58,464 nt of DNA from an uncultured Eubacteriales bacterium (GTDB lineage Bacteria > Bacillota > Clostridia > Lachnospirales > Bianqueaceae), in NCBI GenBank assembly GCA_902783575.1, contig CACZRP010000036.1, positions 1 to 58,464 of the forward strand, written 5' to 3'. This document shows positions 32,992-41,992 of this stretch, one piece after another. A program made the translations under genes and the position numbers. The notes below the pieces were generated by a model. That model was not told where the DNA came from. It saw nothing but the letters and a program-made list of their open reading frames with translations, and made no database searches. Each line of letters starts with the position of its first letter. Position 1 is the first letter of the stretch.

Positions 32992-34208
32992 CAGGGATGC
33001 CGATGCGCTTCCCGATAGGATACCGGCGGTGTTCCGGCAACCTTTCGGAAGATTTCGGAAAAGAAGCTGCGGCTGCCGAAATTCAGCTGATCACAGATTT
33101 CCTGAATGCTCAGATCCGTGGCAGTCAGCAGGGTTTTGGCCCTGTCCACCTTGACCTTCTTGATATAGTCATTGATGCTGATTCCCATCTCCTGCTTGAA
33201 TTTGCGGGAGAGATAGTATTCGGTATAGCCGATTCTTCCGGCAATATCCGTCAGGGACAGCTTTTCTGACGCATGAAGGTCAATAAAATCACAGGTGCTC
33301 TGGATATACTTGGAAATATTTTTTTTCTGGCTGCGGTGATGAACCATGCGGATAAAATCCTCGTACATGGTATGGCCAATGTTGGCGGCATCCGCCACAT
33401 TGGCGCAATCCATAATATCCTGGATATAGGCATCTCCCCGGCTGTAGGCCACTTCCGGAGACAGGCCGCCTTCAATGGCCGCCCGGGTGCAGAGAGAAAT
33501 AAACACAACCTGTGATACCTTGACCTGATCCAGCGATTTTTTGGTGGTTACGTTGACGCCACGGCTCACGCGGATGGCATCGGCCATGGCATCTTTGTAG
33601 TTCAGATCGCCCTGCCGGACCATTTCCATCAGATGCTGCTCAGCCATCCATGTCACCATGCGGTCTCTCCTGGGAGGGGTATTGCTCTGCCGGAGAACAT
33701 AGGAGGTAGTCTGAAAGGTAATATCCGCCGTGGTCAGCTTTTCTCCCGTCACACAGTAGTGGAGCATGAGCACATTCTTGAAGAAATCGATGGTGGAAGT
33801 GACCGGAATGCGGTTCAGGATATTCATCAGCTTGGGTCTCCAGGCGGTAGGAACCTTGGAGTCATTTAAAGCCTCCCGAATGCTCTCATAGGCCAGGTCA
33901 GCGGTGGATACCGGTCCGAACACGTGAATGGAAGACAAGTGGCTTTCCTGGTATTCAAAGGCGACGCCCCACATGAGGCCCAGGGGATTGCTGACGATGA
34001 GGGGACGGCGGTGCCGGGAGGAGTAGTCTAGTACGGCATCGGTTCCGCCGATGCGTTTGAAGACGGTATCGAGCACAAGATCAGGACAGTTGGTTTTGAC
34101 CAGGCTGCCGTCTGTCCGGTAAATCCAGGAGTACATCTTTCCGGTACAGGAAAGCAGGTCCACCAGGTAATCAAGTCGTTCTTCAATGGGCAGATCAAGA
34201 AGCGTCAC
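32991..34208 (-). CDS. AraC-family transcriptional regulator
   Basis: A 405-residue regulator. The C-terminal 100 residues form the two helix-turn-helix AraC domain (LSLTDIAGRIGYTEYYLSRKFKQEMG, and LSIQEICDQLNFGSRSFFSEIFRKVAG). The N-terminal 300 residues are a sensory region without strong recognisable motifs. A GTG start at 34208 follows AAAGGA; the open frame extends 6 codons upstream to a TTG. The gene lies between the FdrA/kinase operon and a GarR-like reductase, so it probably controls one or both. Confidence 0.9.
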   Translation of the reverse strand: MTLLDLPIEERLDYLVDLLSCTGKMYSWIYRTDGSLVKTNCPDLVLDTVFKRIGGTDAVLDYSSRHRRPLIVSNPLGLMWGVAFEYQESHLSSIHVFGPVSTADLAYESIREALNDSKVPTAWRPKLMNILNRIPVTSTIDFFKNVLMLHYCVTGEKLTTADITFQTTSYVLRQSNTPPRRDRMVTWMAEQHLMEMVRQGDLNYKDAMADAIRVSRGVNVTTKKSLDQVKVSQVVFISLCTRAAIEGGLSPEVAYSRGDAYIQDIMDCANVADAANIGHTMYEDFIRMVHHRSQKKNISKYIQSTCDFIDLHASEKLSLTDIAGRIGYTEYYLSRKFKQEMGISINDYIKKVKVDRAKTLLTATDLSIQEICDQLNFGSRSFFSEIFRKVAGTPPVSYREAHRHP

Positions 34209-34372
34209 AGGATCACTTCCTTTCAATCACTGAATAGTACAGAAAAAGACTAAAATAAATACACGATACCTAATTTTAGATCATGCCTGCCAATATGTCA
34301 ACGGATTATCCGACGGGAGGCAGGATTCATCACTGAAGAGCCCGCCAAAGGCAGGGCAGAAAGGACTTAAAA

Positions 34373-35251
34373 ATGAAAATCGGTTTTATCGGTATGGGAA
34401 TCATGGGAAAGCCCATGGCCAAAAATTTGTTGAAGGCCGGATATGAAGTCATGGTTTCCAACAGAACCATGGACAGCTGCGCCCCGGTGGTGGAAGCGGG
34501 AGCCAAGGCCGGAACCTATCAGGAGCTGGCGGAAAACTGTGATGTCATCATCACCATGCTGCCCAACTCTCCCCAGGTGAAGGATGTCATGCTGGGCTCC
34601 GGCAAGGTGGTGGAAGCCATGCATGAGGGACAGATCTTCATTGATATGAGCTCCATCAATCCCCTGGCCAGCCAGGAAATTGCTGCGGCTCTGGCGGAAA
34701 AGGGCATCGAAATGCTGGATGCGCCGGTTTCCGGCGGTGAGCCCAAGGCTATCGATGGCACCCTGAGCATCATGGTGGGCGGCAAGGAAGAAATCTTCGA
34801 AAAGTGCAAGGACCTTCTCTCTGCCATGGGCAGCTCCGTGGTACGCTGCGGCTCCGTGGGCGCCGGCAATACCACCAAGCTGGCCAATCAGGTGATTGTG
34901 GCCGCCAATATTGCGGCGGTGGCGGAAGGCTTCATGCTGGCGAAAAAAGCCGGTGTGGATCCCAACGTAGTTTTCAGCGCCATCCGCGGAGGCCTGGCCG
35001 GCAGCACCGTCATGGACGCCAAGGGTCCCATGATGCTGGCCAACAATACGAAGCCCGGATTCAAGATTGATCTTCACATCAAGGATCTGAACAATGCCCT
35101 GGAGGTGGGTCACGCCATCGGCTCCCCCCTGCCTATTACCGCGAATGTCATGGAAATGATGCAGAACCTTCACGCTTCCGATCTGGGTCAGTGCGATCAC
35201 TCCGCCCTGGCCAAGTACTATGAGAAACTGACCGGAACGGACCTCTTCTGA
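34373..35251 (+). CDS. GarR-like NAD-binding beta-hydroxyacid dehydrogenase
   Basis: A 292-residue enzyme of the 3-hydroxyisobutyrate dehydrogenase family. The nucleotide-binding motif is GFIGMGIMGKPMAKNL, the substrate loop DAPVSGGEPKA, and the catalytic lysine lies in GNTTKLANQ (near residue 170), with FKIDLHIKDLNNAL following. It is closest in style to tartronate semialdehyde reductase (GarR/GlxR), which yields glycerate. AAAGGA precedes the ATG. The AraC regulator diverges from it. A glycerate kinase that could use its product is at 6227, far from this operon. Confidence 0.9.
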   Translation: MKIGFIGMGIMGKPMAKNLLKAGYEVMVSNRTMDSCAPVVEAGAKAGTYQELAENCDVIITMLPNSPQVKDVMLGSGKVVEAMHEGQIFIDMSSINPLASQEIAAALAEKGIEMLDAPVSGGEPKAIDGTLSIMVGGKEEIFEKCKDLLSAMGSSVVRCGSVGAGNTTKLANQVIVAANIAAVAEGFMLAKKAGVDPNVVFSAIRGGLAGSTVMDAKGPMMLANNTKPGFKIDLHIKDLNNALEVGHAIGSPLPITANVMEMMQNLHASDLGQCDHSALAKYYEKLTGTDLF

Positions 35252-35286
35252 TTGCTGCTTTTTACCATATATCCCTTCTGAAATAG

Positions 35287-35328
35287 AAAATGCTCCTCTG
35301 ACTTCTCAGTCAGCAGGAGCGTTTTCGT
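35287..35328. terminator. terminator between convergent genes
   Basis: GCTCCT-CTGACT pairs with AGTCAG-C-AGGAGC and is followed by GTTTTCGTTGTTTTT. The hairpin overlaps the last codons of the VanZ gene. Confidence 0.8.
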
Positions 35329-35779
35329 TGTTTTTCTTTTCAAAGAGGAGCCGCAGCAGCGCGGCAGCCATAAGACCTGTGAGTCCGCCCGCCAGATCCA
35401 GCCAGACATCCTGGATCATGGGCCCCCGTCCGGAGAAAATCTGAAGGGTTTCATCCAGAAAGGCCATCATCCAGACCATCCCGCCCCGGCAAAGGAAGCC
35501 CTGGAGACGGAAGGCGCCCGGCTTTGGAGAAGAAAGCCGGAAAAACCCCAGCTGCAGTCCCAACAGGAAGTATTCCGAGAAATGGCCTGCCTTGCGGACA
35601 AAGTGTTCCATGTCCATTCCGGAGGGAAGAATCCGGGCCAGAACAGGATAGAGCAGCCGGGTGATGAAGCTGCTTTCCGAAGAGGAAACATGGGGCGGCA
35701 TCAGGGACTGGGTAAATATCAGCAGTACGGTCAGGATCAGCAGCGCGGCCTGAAGCTTTTGCAGTCGGGTCAGTTTCAT
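35306..35779 (-). CDS. VanZ-like membrane protein
   Basis: A 157-residue VanZ-family protein with about four hydrophobic segments. Family landmarks are VRKAGHFSEYFLLG near residue 65 and DETLQIFSGRGP, then DVWLDLAGGLTG. VanZ relatives affect teicoplanin susceptibility in some bacteria, but most have no known role. It follows the DUF2974 hydrolase gene after 18 nt on the same strand and is probably co-transcribed with it. Confidence 0.88.
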   Translation of the reverse strand: MKLTRLQKLQAALLILTVLLIFTQSLMPPHVSSSESSFITRLLYPVLARILPSGMDMEHFVRKAGHFSEYFLLGLQLGFFRLSSPKPGAFRLQGFLCRGGMVWMMAFLDETLQIFSGRGPMIQDVWLDLAGGLTGLMAAALLRLLFEKKNNENAPAD

Positions 35780-35797
35780 GGAAAAACCTCCATGAGA

Positions 35798-37507
35798 TCA
35801 CTTGCTGAGCAGACGGCGGTTGGAGCGCTGCAGAATCAGACAGCGGATCAGCCGGACGACGCCATCGATCACCAGCAGCACGCCGATGGACAGGGCATAG
35901 GCATTGATGGTGGCTGACGGGATGACAAAGAAGCTGACAGCGTAGATGATAGAGATCACGCATTCGATGACATACAGGGTATGGAGAAATTTATCACCCC
36001 TGGAGGCCACAGCCTTGGTGCCTGTGTAATAGGAGAGAACAAAGAACAGAATTCCCAGGATCACGCTTCCCAACAGGAACATGGCCTGTTCCTTGACAAT
36101 CAGGCAGATGAGCAGGCCCACCATGACCATGGACAGAATGATCCGCTCCTGCATGCCTTCCGTATTGAAGTTGTTCTTCATCAGGCGGCGGAAGGTGAGG
36201 CCGCACTGGATGATGGCCATACTCAGCACCAGAAGCAGGGAAGCGAATTCCACGATTCCCTGCCGGGAAATCAGGCAGGCAGCACCGGCGGCTGTCAGAA
36301 TCAGGGCGTGGGCCAGGGGACTTTCCTTCAGCCAGGTGAGCATATCGGATTTCTTTGCCTGCTCCTTGACTTCCTGAACCTCGGGAGACTGGAAGAGATC
36401 ATCAAAGACGATGCTCTTGGGAAGATCCTTCAGGGTCTGCTTGGTGATATCGCTTTTTTCACGAAGGGACAGCAGCGCGCTCTGCATGGAGTCCAGGGTC
36501 AGATCATCCAGGGAATCCACCCCGTCGGAGCTCAGGGCTTCGAAGAGCTCGCCAATAAAGATCGGCCGGCTCTCCTGGGGAATGCTGGTGATCCAGCGGT
36601 TCAGGGTGTTGTTCAGCCAGTTGGCCTTGGGGTCTGTCATCGGCGCCAGGGCCAGGTCTCCGTGATCCACCAGCCAGGAGGCCAGGGAATGCTGCTCCAC
36701 GCCGTCCCGGTAGCTGTGAACGATTTTTGTATCAGTAATTTTAGGCTCGAAAAGCTTGCCGATGACATCAAATTCGGGAATAATCCGGGTGGATTTGGCG
36801 TCGATTCTGTCGATGAGAGATAAGTCCATGACCTCGGGACAGAATCCCGGACCATCCAGCAGGTAAGCCCGCCGCACCTTGCTCCAGGAGTCATCGGTGA
36901 TGGTGCAGGCGGCGTACAGGGCCTGGTTTCCTCCCTTGGAGTGACCGCCCATATACCACACCGGACCGTAGAGCTCCAGCCCCGCGGAGGCCTGATCCTC
37001 TTTCGGGGAAGGAACGGGATAGAGCCGCTGCTCATGGGACAGCATCCGCTCCGCGTAATCCTGTGCCATCAGCTGGGCGTCGGTTCTGGTGAAGGAGATC
37101 ATAAAGTCCTCCTGCCAGCCTGCCAGAGAAGCATCTGTGCCCCGGAAGGCAATAAAGGAAAACCGGCCGGGACAGTGGAAGGTGACAGCCGCAAACTGCA
37201 CCGGAGAAGGACCGGTCATCAGCTCGCTTTCGTAATCCGTCATCAGAAGATTGCCGAAACGGGCGGAACGGGCAGCTGCCTCGAAGATTTCGCGGTTGCC
37301 CATATCGCCTCCGGTGATCTCCAGCTTGAGCTCATCGGATTCAATCATGGGCAGACAGTCCCGGACATAGCCCGGGTGCTCGCGGAACACAGGTCCCACA
37401 TCAAAGTAGGAAATGACGCAGAGCACCAGGGCGTCCGCTTCCCTAAAGGGATAGACATCGAAATCCAGGCTGCCGATCCATTTGACATAATCGACTAGTT
37501 TATCCAT
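35798..37507 (-). CDS. DUF2974 (Mbeg1-like) hydrolase with C-terminal membrane domain
   Basis: A 569-residue protein. The N-terminal part (1-330) is an alpha/beta hydrolase of the Mbeg1-like DUF2974 group: it starts LVDYVKWIGSLDFDVYPF, has FIAFRGTD and the nucleophile elbow GGHSKGGN. The C-terminal part (about 400-560) holds around six membrane helices. The ATG overlaps the stop of the upstream IscB gene (TGATG), exactly where that element ends, so its native leader was probably displaced. The nearest purine-rich stretch (AGGAAGGGG) is more than 20 nt away. The substrate is unknown. Confidence 0.85.
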   Translation of the reverse strand: MDKLVDYVKWIGSLDFDVYPFREADALVLCVISYFDVGPVFREHPGYVRDCLPMIESDELKLEITGGDMGNREIFEAAARSARFGNLLMTDYESELMTGPSPVQFAAVTFHCPGRFSFIAFRGTDASLAGWQEDFMISFTRTDAQLMAQDYAERMLSHEQRLYPVPSPKEDQASAGLELYGPVWYMGGHSKGGNQALYAACTITDDSWSKVRRAYLLDGPGFCPEVMDLSLIDRIDAKSTRIIPEFDVIGKLFEPKITDTKIVHSYRDGVEQHSLASWLVDHGDLALAPMTDPKANWLNNTLNRWITSIPQESRPIFIGELFEALSSDGVDSLDDLTLDSMQSALLSLREKSDITKQTLKDLPKSIVFDDLFQSPEVQEVKEQAKKSDMLTWLKESPLAHALILTAAGAACLISRQGIVEFASLLLVLSMAIIQCGLTFRRLMKNNFNTEGMQERIILSMVMVGLLICLIVKEQAMFLLGSVILGILFFVLSYYTGTKAVASRGDKFLHTLYVIECVISIIYAVSFFVIPSATINAYALSIGVLLVIDGVVRLIRCLILQRSNRRLLSK

Positions 37508-38838
37508 CAAGAGCACACAAGCGCGGGTACCCCTTCCTCTATAGGGAGGGTGGGGAGCGCTTTTCTCCTTTCTGTAAGATATGTGTCAGAAACAGAAACA
37601 AATCTTATTTTTGATGGTGAGATTTCCAACTTCTGATTGTTTAATGTCGCCAGTACAAACGATCCTTTACTACGTCTCCCGTGAACGAACCATTCACTGC
37701 CTTTAGCTGTAACTATATCGTTAAGTCTGAACCCTTTAACCAGATAAGGCGCCTGATTGGCTTTCCTGATGCCGTGCTTGCCTATGGTCATCTTGTGGAT
37801 CTGACGATTGTGGCATCTTATTTTCTGTTTGTAGAAGTAATAGCCTAATGGATCAGCCTCCGGATATCCCGCTATACACCTGGCATCAATGCAGTGCGTC
37901 TTTTGAAGGTTATTTGTTATCCTGGTATTCTTGGTCAGATAGCCGTATGTCATCCTGACACTGATGCCTCTGGTGCCAAGTTCGTCCTTTATGACGTTAT
38001 AGAAGGCCCATCGAATGATCCCCATAAAAGTGGCATCCCGGAAAGTTGCTTTGCGTTTGATATCCGCAGGCAGTTTGATCTTTCCGGCATGGTATGCCTT
38101 ATGGCATGTCTCGCACAGGGTTATCAGGTTATTTGGCGCATCGCCGCCGGCTTGCCTGCTCTCAATGTGATGAACATTTAGAATGGGATCTTTCCTTTTG
38201 CCCTTGCAGCACTGACAGATATGGCCATCCCTGAATAACACATACTCCCTGACGTTCCAGAAACCGAACTGCTCGCCTTTCTGATAATCAGTGCCTTCCG
38301 GTTGCTTTAAGCCATCGAGATCGGCCTTTAGCTTCTGAAGGTCAAAGGATGCTGTCTCTATCGTTACTTTGGTCACCGGAAGGATTGAACACACATACAG
38401 CAGCTCATGACGATGTGTCTGGATCTTGTTTTCCACTGTAGGCGGCAGCCAGCCTTTGTGCTTGGATCGTACCCGGTTGTCAAATCTTGGTTTCCGGTAT
38501 CTGGTTTTGCGGTTTCTCCTTGCGCGGCGCATCTCACGCCGTACAGAAAGATTTTTCGTTATGTCCTGACGCATCTGAACCTCTGATGCATAGACTTCCT
38601 TTGTTCTGCCGTCCGGATAGACTGCAACTGCTGATATTCCGTTGTGCTTTGACCCGGTATCGTCACCGACCTCAACAGGCTGGATAACGGCTGTTTCAGG
38701 TTCATACAGCAGCTGAATGGTAAACGGACAGCGCTTAATAACTTTTGCCTTGCCTTGTTTTAGCATCCTGCGGACTTTGCCGCATCTGGATGTCGGCATG
38801 AGGGGCTGTCCGCCCTTGCTGATTACATAGACTAACAT
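37507..38838 (-). CDS. iscB: IscB RNA-guided nuclease
   Basis: A 443-residue OMEGA nuclease. Domains in order: PLMP domain at the N-terminus (KGGQPLMPTSRCGKVRRML), RuvC-I with Asp60 (VGDDTGSK), an Arg-rich bridge helix (about 100-122), RuvC-II with Glu161 (VTIETASFD), an HNH insertion (about 199-252: CQCC, NVHHIES, NNLITLCETCHKAYH), and RuvC-III with Asp318 (THCIDA). All catalytic residues look intact. No TnpA gene is nearby. IscB cuts DNA guided by an omega RNA encoded upstream; a HEARO-like RNA is present at 38850-39145. AAAGGAG precedes the ATG. Confidence 0.95.
   Translation of the reverse strand: MLVYVISKGGQPLMPTSRCGKVRRMLKQGKAKVIKRCPFTIQLLYEPETAVIQPVEVGDDTGSKHNGISAVAVYPDGRTKEVYASEVQMRQDITKNLSVRREMRRARRNRKTRYRKPRFDNRVRSKHKGWLPPTVENKIQTHRHELLYVCSILPVTKVTIETASFDLQKLKADLDGLKQPEGTDYQKGEQFGFWNVREYVLFRDGHICQCCKGKRKDPILNVHHIESRQAGGDAPNNLITLCETCHKAYHAGKIKLPADIKRKATFRDATFMGIIRWAFYNVIKDELGTRGISVRMTYGYLTKNTRITNNLQKTHCIDARCIAGYPEADPLGYYFYKQKIRCHNRQIHKMTIGKHGIRKANQAPYLVKGFRLNDIVTAKGSEWFVHGRRSKGSFVLATLNNQKLEISPSKIRFVSVSDTYLTERRKALPTLPIEEGVPALVCS
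37521..37560. repeat. hairpin at the right end of the IscB element
   Basis: GCGC-CCCC-CCTC pairs in steps with GAGG-GGGG-GCGC around TATA (37521-37560), inside the last codons of iscB. It resembles the subterminal hairpins of IS200/IS605-type ends, though no transposase is present. Confidence 0.5.
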
Positions 38839-38849
38839 CTGATAGCGGC

Positions 38850-39145
38850 TCCTTTCCGTAGAATAGGTATGTTTAACGCTTTAAGCCGGCACATACCGGG
38901 CCGTAATGATGCCTTCGCCAATGTTGTCAGAGCTTTTTAGATCCGCCACACAGTTCCTACCCATCAGAACATTTAATAACGGACAACAGAGCAGCGAGTT
39001 AGGCATAACGCTCGCAGGTGTTGTGACTGGGACAACGTAGTGCTAATGGAATCCGGCCTACGCCGGGCCGTTGCACTGAGGCTAGTTAATCAGAGCTTTT
39101 GCAAGCCCCCACTTCAAACCGTCAGGTTAAGTGGTGGGTGATTGA
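38850..39145 (-). ncRNA. HEARO / omega RNA of the IscB element
   Basis: The roughly 300-nt region upstream of iscB has no gene and is highly structured. On the minus strand it opens with a hairpin (CCACTTAACC-TGAC-GGTT..AAGTGG), then has CAACGGCCCGGCGTAGGCCGG and GCGAGCG...CTCGCTGC, and later CGGCCCGGTATGTGCCGG before the iscB ribosome binding site. This is the position and kind of structure expected for HEARO RNA, the guide scaffold of IscB. The guide would be the flanking DNA 5' of the first hairpin (about 39146-39165), just after the GH39 stop. Exact ends are uncertain. Confidence 0.8.
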
Positions 39146-39165
39146 CCAGCGATTCCTATTTTTTA

Positions 39166-40836
39166 TCAGTCAAAAAGGGTGAACATGTAAACATCATTGA
39201 CGCCCAGCTCGGCCTCGAAACCGACCTTTCCGTCTTCCCAGCTGTAGGACCAGGCCTCAGGCAGAACCGCGGTTTTAGCCTTGATATCCTCGATCTCGGC
39301 CCGGTTCAGGCTGACGGGAGAGCCCATTTCCTCCCAGACCTTCAGGGGATTGCCGTGATCCTCGTCCACCCGGCGCAGGACAAGAGCGGAAGGACGATGG
39401 CCTGTCTCAAAGCTGACGGTGACTTTTTCTTTGGGCAGATTCAGGTTCTTCATCTTCTGACGGAAGAGAAGAATCTGGGTTTTGCCTTCGCCCCGGAAGG
39501 CCGCATAGCCGATTTCGCCCTTGGTGGCGTCAGGACCCAGATCAAAGCGCTGATCGCCGGCGTCGGCCAGCATCTTCATGGCGTGGTAGACGGGTTTCGG
39601 AATGCCGTTCTGAGTCAGCATGCCGAAGCCGCCGTGGAATTCCTGGGGGAAGGGATGGAGCTCTTCGAAAATATCGGAGAAGCACCAGATGGAGGATCCG
39701 TCAACGCTGTCCGCCACATCCAGGGCTGTCTTGACATCGTAGGCGGCCACCTTGCGGGTATCATTGGTATAGGCGGAGAAGGTGGCGTTCTCGTTCCATT
39801 CGGTATAGAAGACGGGAAGGCCGTACGCCTGATTCTTTACCTTGGGGGCATTGGTGATAAATACATTGTTGGGCACATCCTGAAGCTCGGATTTGTCGGG
39901 CATGAAGAGCCTGAAGCCGTTCAGGAAGGTTTTGTCTTCGATATCGCCCAGCTTCTTGGCCAGCGCCATCATCTGGGCCCGGAAGCCGGAAGCCATATCC
40001 TGCTTCGGCGCTTCTCCGGCGGCCTGCTTTTTCGCCTCGGCCGCCATCTCAGCCTCGGGAATCACAGATTTTTCTTCTCCGGCCAGTCCCTGGTCCTCGA
40101 CGCCGCCCAGGGGATCCCCGGCGTACTGATGGGTGGAAACAAAGTCCACGGGCAGATTCCTGCTGCGGCAGAAATCCACGAAGGCCTTGACCCACTTGGA
40201 GCCGCTGGTGGAGGGACCGCCGACCCTGATTTGGGGATCGATTTCCTTGATGGCTCTGACGGAAGCCTCGTAAAGGGCAAAGTACTCTTCCTGGCTGCCG
40301 TTCCAGAAGGCGACGGGCAGATCCGGCTCGTTCCAGACCTCAAAATACCAGGTGCGGATTTCTTCGATGCCGTAGCGGTGAATCAGGAATTTCAGGAAGG
40401 CCTGAAGATATTCCTTCCAGGCATTCAGATCCTCCGGAGGAACAATGATGGGCTTGTAGAAGAACATGCCGTTTTTGGGACGGCTCTCGTCCTTCGAGGC
40501 CAGCTTGACCGGCATAAAGGAGAGCTCCACGAAGGGCTTCATGCCCGCCTCCAGCACGTTGTCATAGGCAACGCCGCAGGCATTGAAGTTGTACTCGGTA
40601 AAAGCTTCCGCTCCCGGGATGGGCATCTGCATGGACAGATCGTTGAAGGTGCGCATATCGTCATTGAATATGCCGTGGAAGCGCACGCGCTCAATTCCCA
40701 GGGTATCGTGAATGAATTTCAGCTGTCTGGTATAGTCGGTCCGAAGGGCCAGAAGGGCATGACCGGAGCCGACACAGAACTGCCAGTGCTTTTTGTGGGG
40801 AATTAAAGGGGTTTTTTCAGAAAGACAGATATTCAT
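39166..40836 (-). CDS. GH39-family glycosidase (beta-xylosidase-like)
   Basis: A 556-residue cytosolic glycoside hydrolase. The TIM barrel shows the acid/base Glu170 in EVWNEPDLP and the nucleophile Glu346 in FYTEWNENA, as in GH39 beta-xylosidases. A C-terminal beta-domain follows (about 440-556). Between the two catalytic glutamates lies a longer, charged stretch than usual (about residues 240-330, rich in Ala/Glu/Lys). GAAAGGA and a TATACT -10 box precede the start. The IscB element is inserted right after its stop. It may act on plant-wall xylosides. Confidence 0.9.
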   Translation of the reverse strand: MNICLSEKTPLIPHKKHWQFCVGSGHALLALRTDYTRQLKFIHDTLGIERVRFHGIFNDDMRTFNDLSMQMPIPGAEAFTEYNFNACGVAYDNVLEAGMKPFVELSFMPVKLASKDESRPKNGMFFYKPIIVPPEDLNAWKEYLQAFLKFLIHRYGIEEIRTWYFEVWNEPDLPVAFWNGSQEEYFALYEASVRAIKEIDPQIRVGGPSTSGSKWVKAFVDFCRSRNLPVDFVSTHQYAGDPLGGVEDQGLAGEEKSVIPEAEMAAEAKKQAAGEAPKQDMASGFRAQMMALAKKLGDIEDKTFLNGFRLFMPDKSELQDVPNNVFITNAPKVKNQAYGLPVFYTEWNENATFSAYTNDTRKVAAYDVKTALDVADSVDGSSIWCFSDIFEELHPFPQEFHGGFGMLTQNGIPKPVYHAMKMLADAGDQRFDLGPDATKGEIGYAAFRGEGKTQILLFRQKMKNLNLPKEKVTVSFETGHRPSALVLRRVDEDHGNPLKVWEEMGSPVSLNRAEIEDIKAKTAVLPEAWSYSWEDGKVGFEAELGVNDVYMFTLFD

Positions 40837-40918
40837 GGTTGAATCCTTTCCAAAAGAGTATTTAAATTAAGTATAACACGGAAAAACCGCGAGGAAAAGC
40901 CAAACAGAAAGAAAAAAC

Positions 40919-41938
40919 TCAACGGATTGAATAAGCCTCGAAGCAGGCGCCGGGGATGATCTCTTCCTTTTGAAACAGCTCGCAGACCGCTTCCTCGTAG
41001 TCGCTGTAGTACCGGGCTTTTCTGACCCTTTTCCAGTATTTTACGCCGTTGGTAAAGTTCACGTACCAGTAGGGCCAGAATTCCTTCAGCCGGTGCAGCA
41101 CCTGATGGGAACCGGACAGGACTTCCGAGTTGCGGCGTACCAGATCCTCGTGGAAGGAGGCAAAGGCCTCCATGGTGAGAACAGGTGTTTCCTTTCGAGA
41201 AGAGAAATCTTTGGCCGCCATCAGGGCTTTGGTTTTCAGCGCCAGCATGGGATCGGTGAGCATGCCGCGGCCCAGCATCACACCGGAAAGACCGGGAAAG
41301 TCCTTCGCAAGAGAGGCTGCTTCCTCGGCCGTGGCGATATTGCCGTTAAAAATCAGAGACGTGTTTCTGCCGGAGGCAGCCAGTCTTTCGGCTGCCGCGG
41401 CGAAGATCTCCCGATGCACATCCCCCTTGTAGAATTCCTTCTGAACCCGGGGATGGATGATGAGGCTGGAGAGGGGATAGCGCAGATAGACGTCAAGAAT
41501 CCGCTCAAATTCCGCGGGATCCGCGATGCCGATCCGGGTCTTGACGGAAACCCGGATGGGGCAGCTGCTGAAAATCTGGTCTAGGGCCCGGTCCAGATAG
41601 TCCGCATCCCGGAGCATGCCCGCGCCCTTGCCCTTGGAAACCACGGTGCCGGAGGGGCAGCCCAGGTTGTAATTGACTTCCTCATAGCCCAGGTCCGCCG
41701 CCTGGGCGGCGCCCCACAGAAAGTGCTCCGGATTTTTGGTCAGAAGCTGGGGAATAACAACAAGCCCCTGATTGTTTTCAGGGGCCAGTTCTTTCCATTC
41801 CCGGCTTTGCAGGCTTTCGGTCTGGTTGGGAGAGATAAAGGGCGTGTAATACCGGTCCACGCCTCCGAAATGCGCCGCGAAAACCCGCCGGTAGATATAA
41901 TTGGTGATCCCCTCCATGGGGGCCATTTCTATAATCAA
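40919..41938 (-). CDS. tRNA-dihydrouridine synthase
   Basis: A 339-residue flavoenzyme of the Dus family, which reduces uridine to dihydrouridine in tRNA. It begins MAPMEGITNYIYRRVF, carries the catalytic Cys in NYNLGCPSGTVVSKGKGAGML, and has VSVKTRIG and IHPRVQKEFYKG, with the phosphate-binding FNGNI and GVMLGRGML. The gene stands alone between the GH39 and MATE genes on the minus strand. Confidence 0.93.
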   Translation of the reverse strand: MIIEMAPMEGITNYIYRRVFAAHFGGVDRYYTPFISPNQTESLQSREWKELAPENNQGLVVIPQLLTKNPEHFLWGAAQAADLGYEEVNYNLGCPSGTVVSKGKGAGMLRDADYLDRALDQIFSSCPIRVSVKTRIGIADPAEFERILDVYLRYPLSSLIIHPRVQKEFYKGDVHREIFAAAAERLAASGRNTSLIFNGNIATAEEAASLAKDFPGLSGVMLGRGMLTDPMLALKTKALMAAKDFSSRKETPVLTMEAFASFHEDLVRRNSEVLSGSHQVLHRLKEFWPYWYVNFTNGVKYWKRVRKARYYSDYEEAVCELFQKEEIIPGACFEAYSIR

Positions 41939-41992
41939 GAATGTGTCCTCCTGCTGATATCAGAAATATTGTATCACAGGATGGAGGCTCCA

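Noticed and set aside
39142..40806. 554-codon plus-strand frame opposite the GH39 gene
   Set aside because: The minus-strand frame has both GH39 catalytic motifs; the other frame has low-complexity composition.
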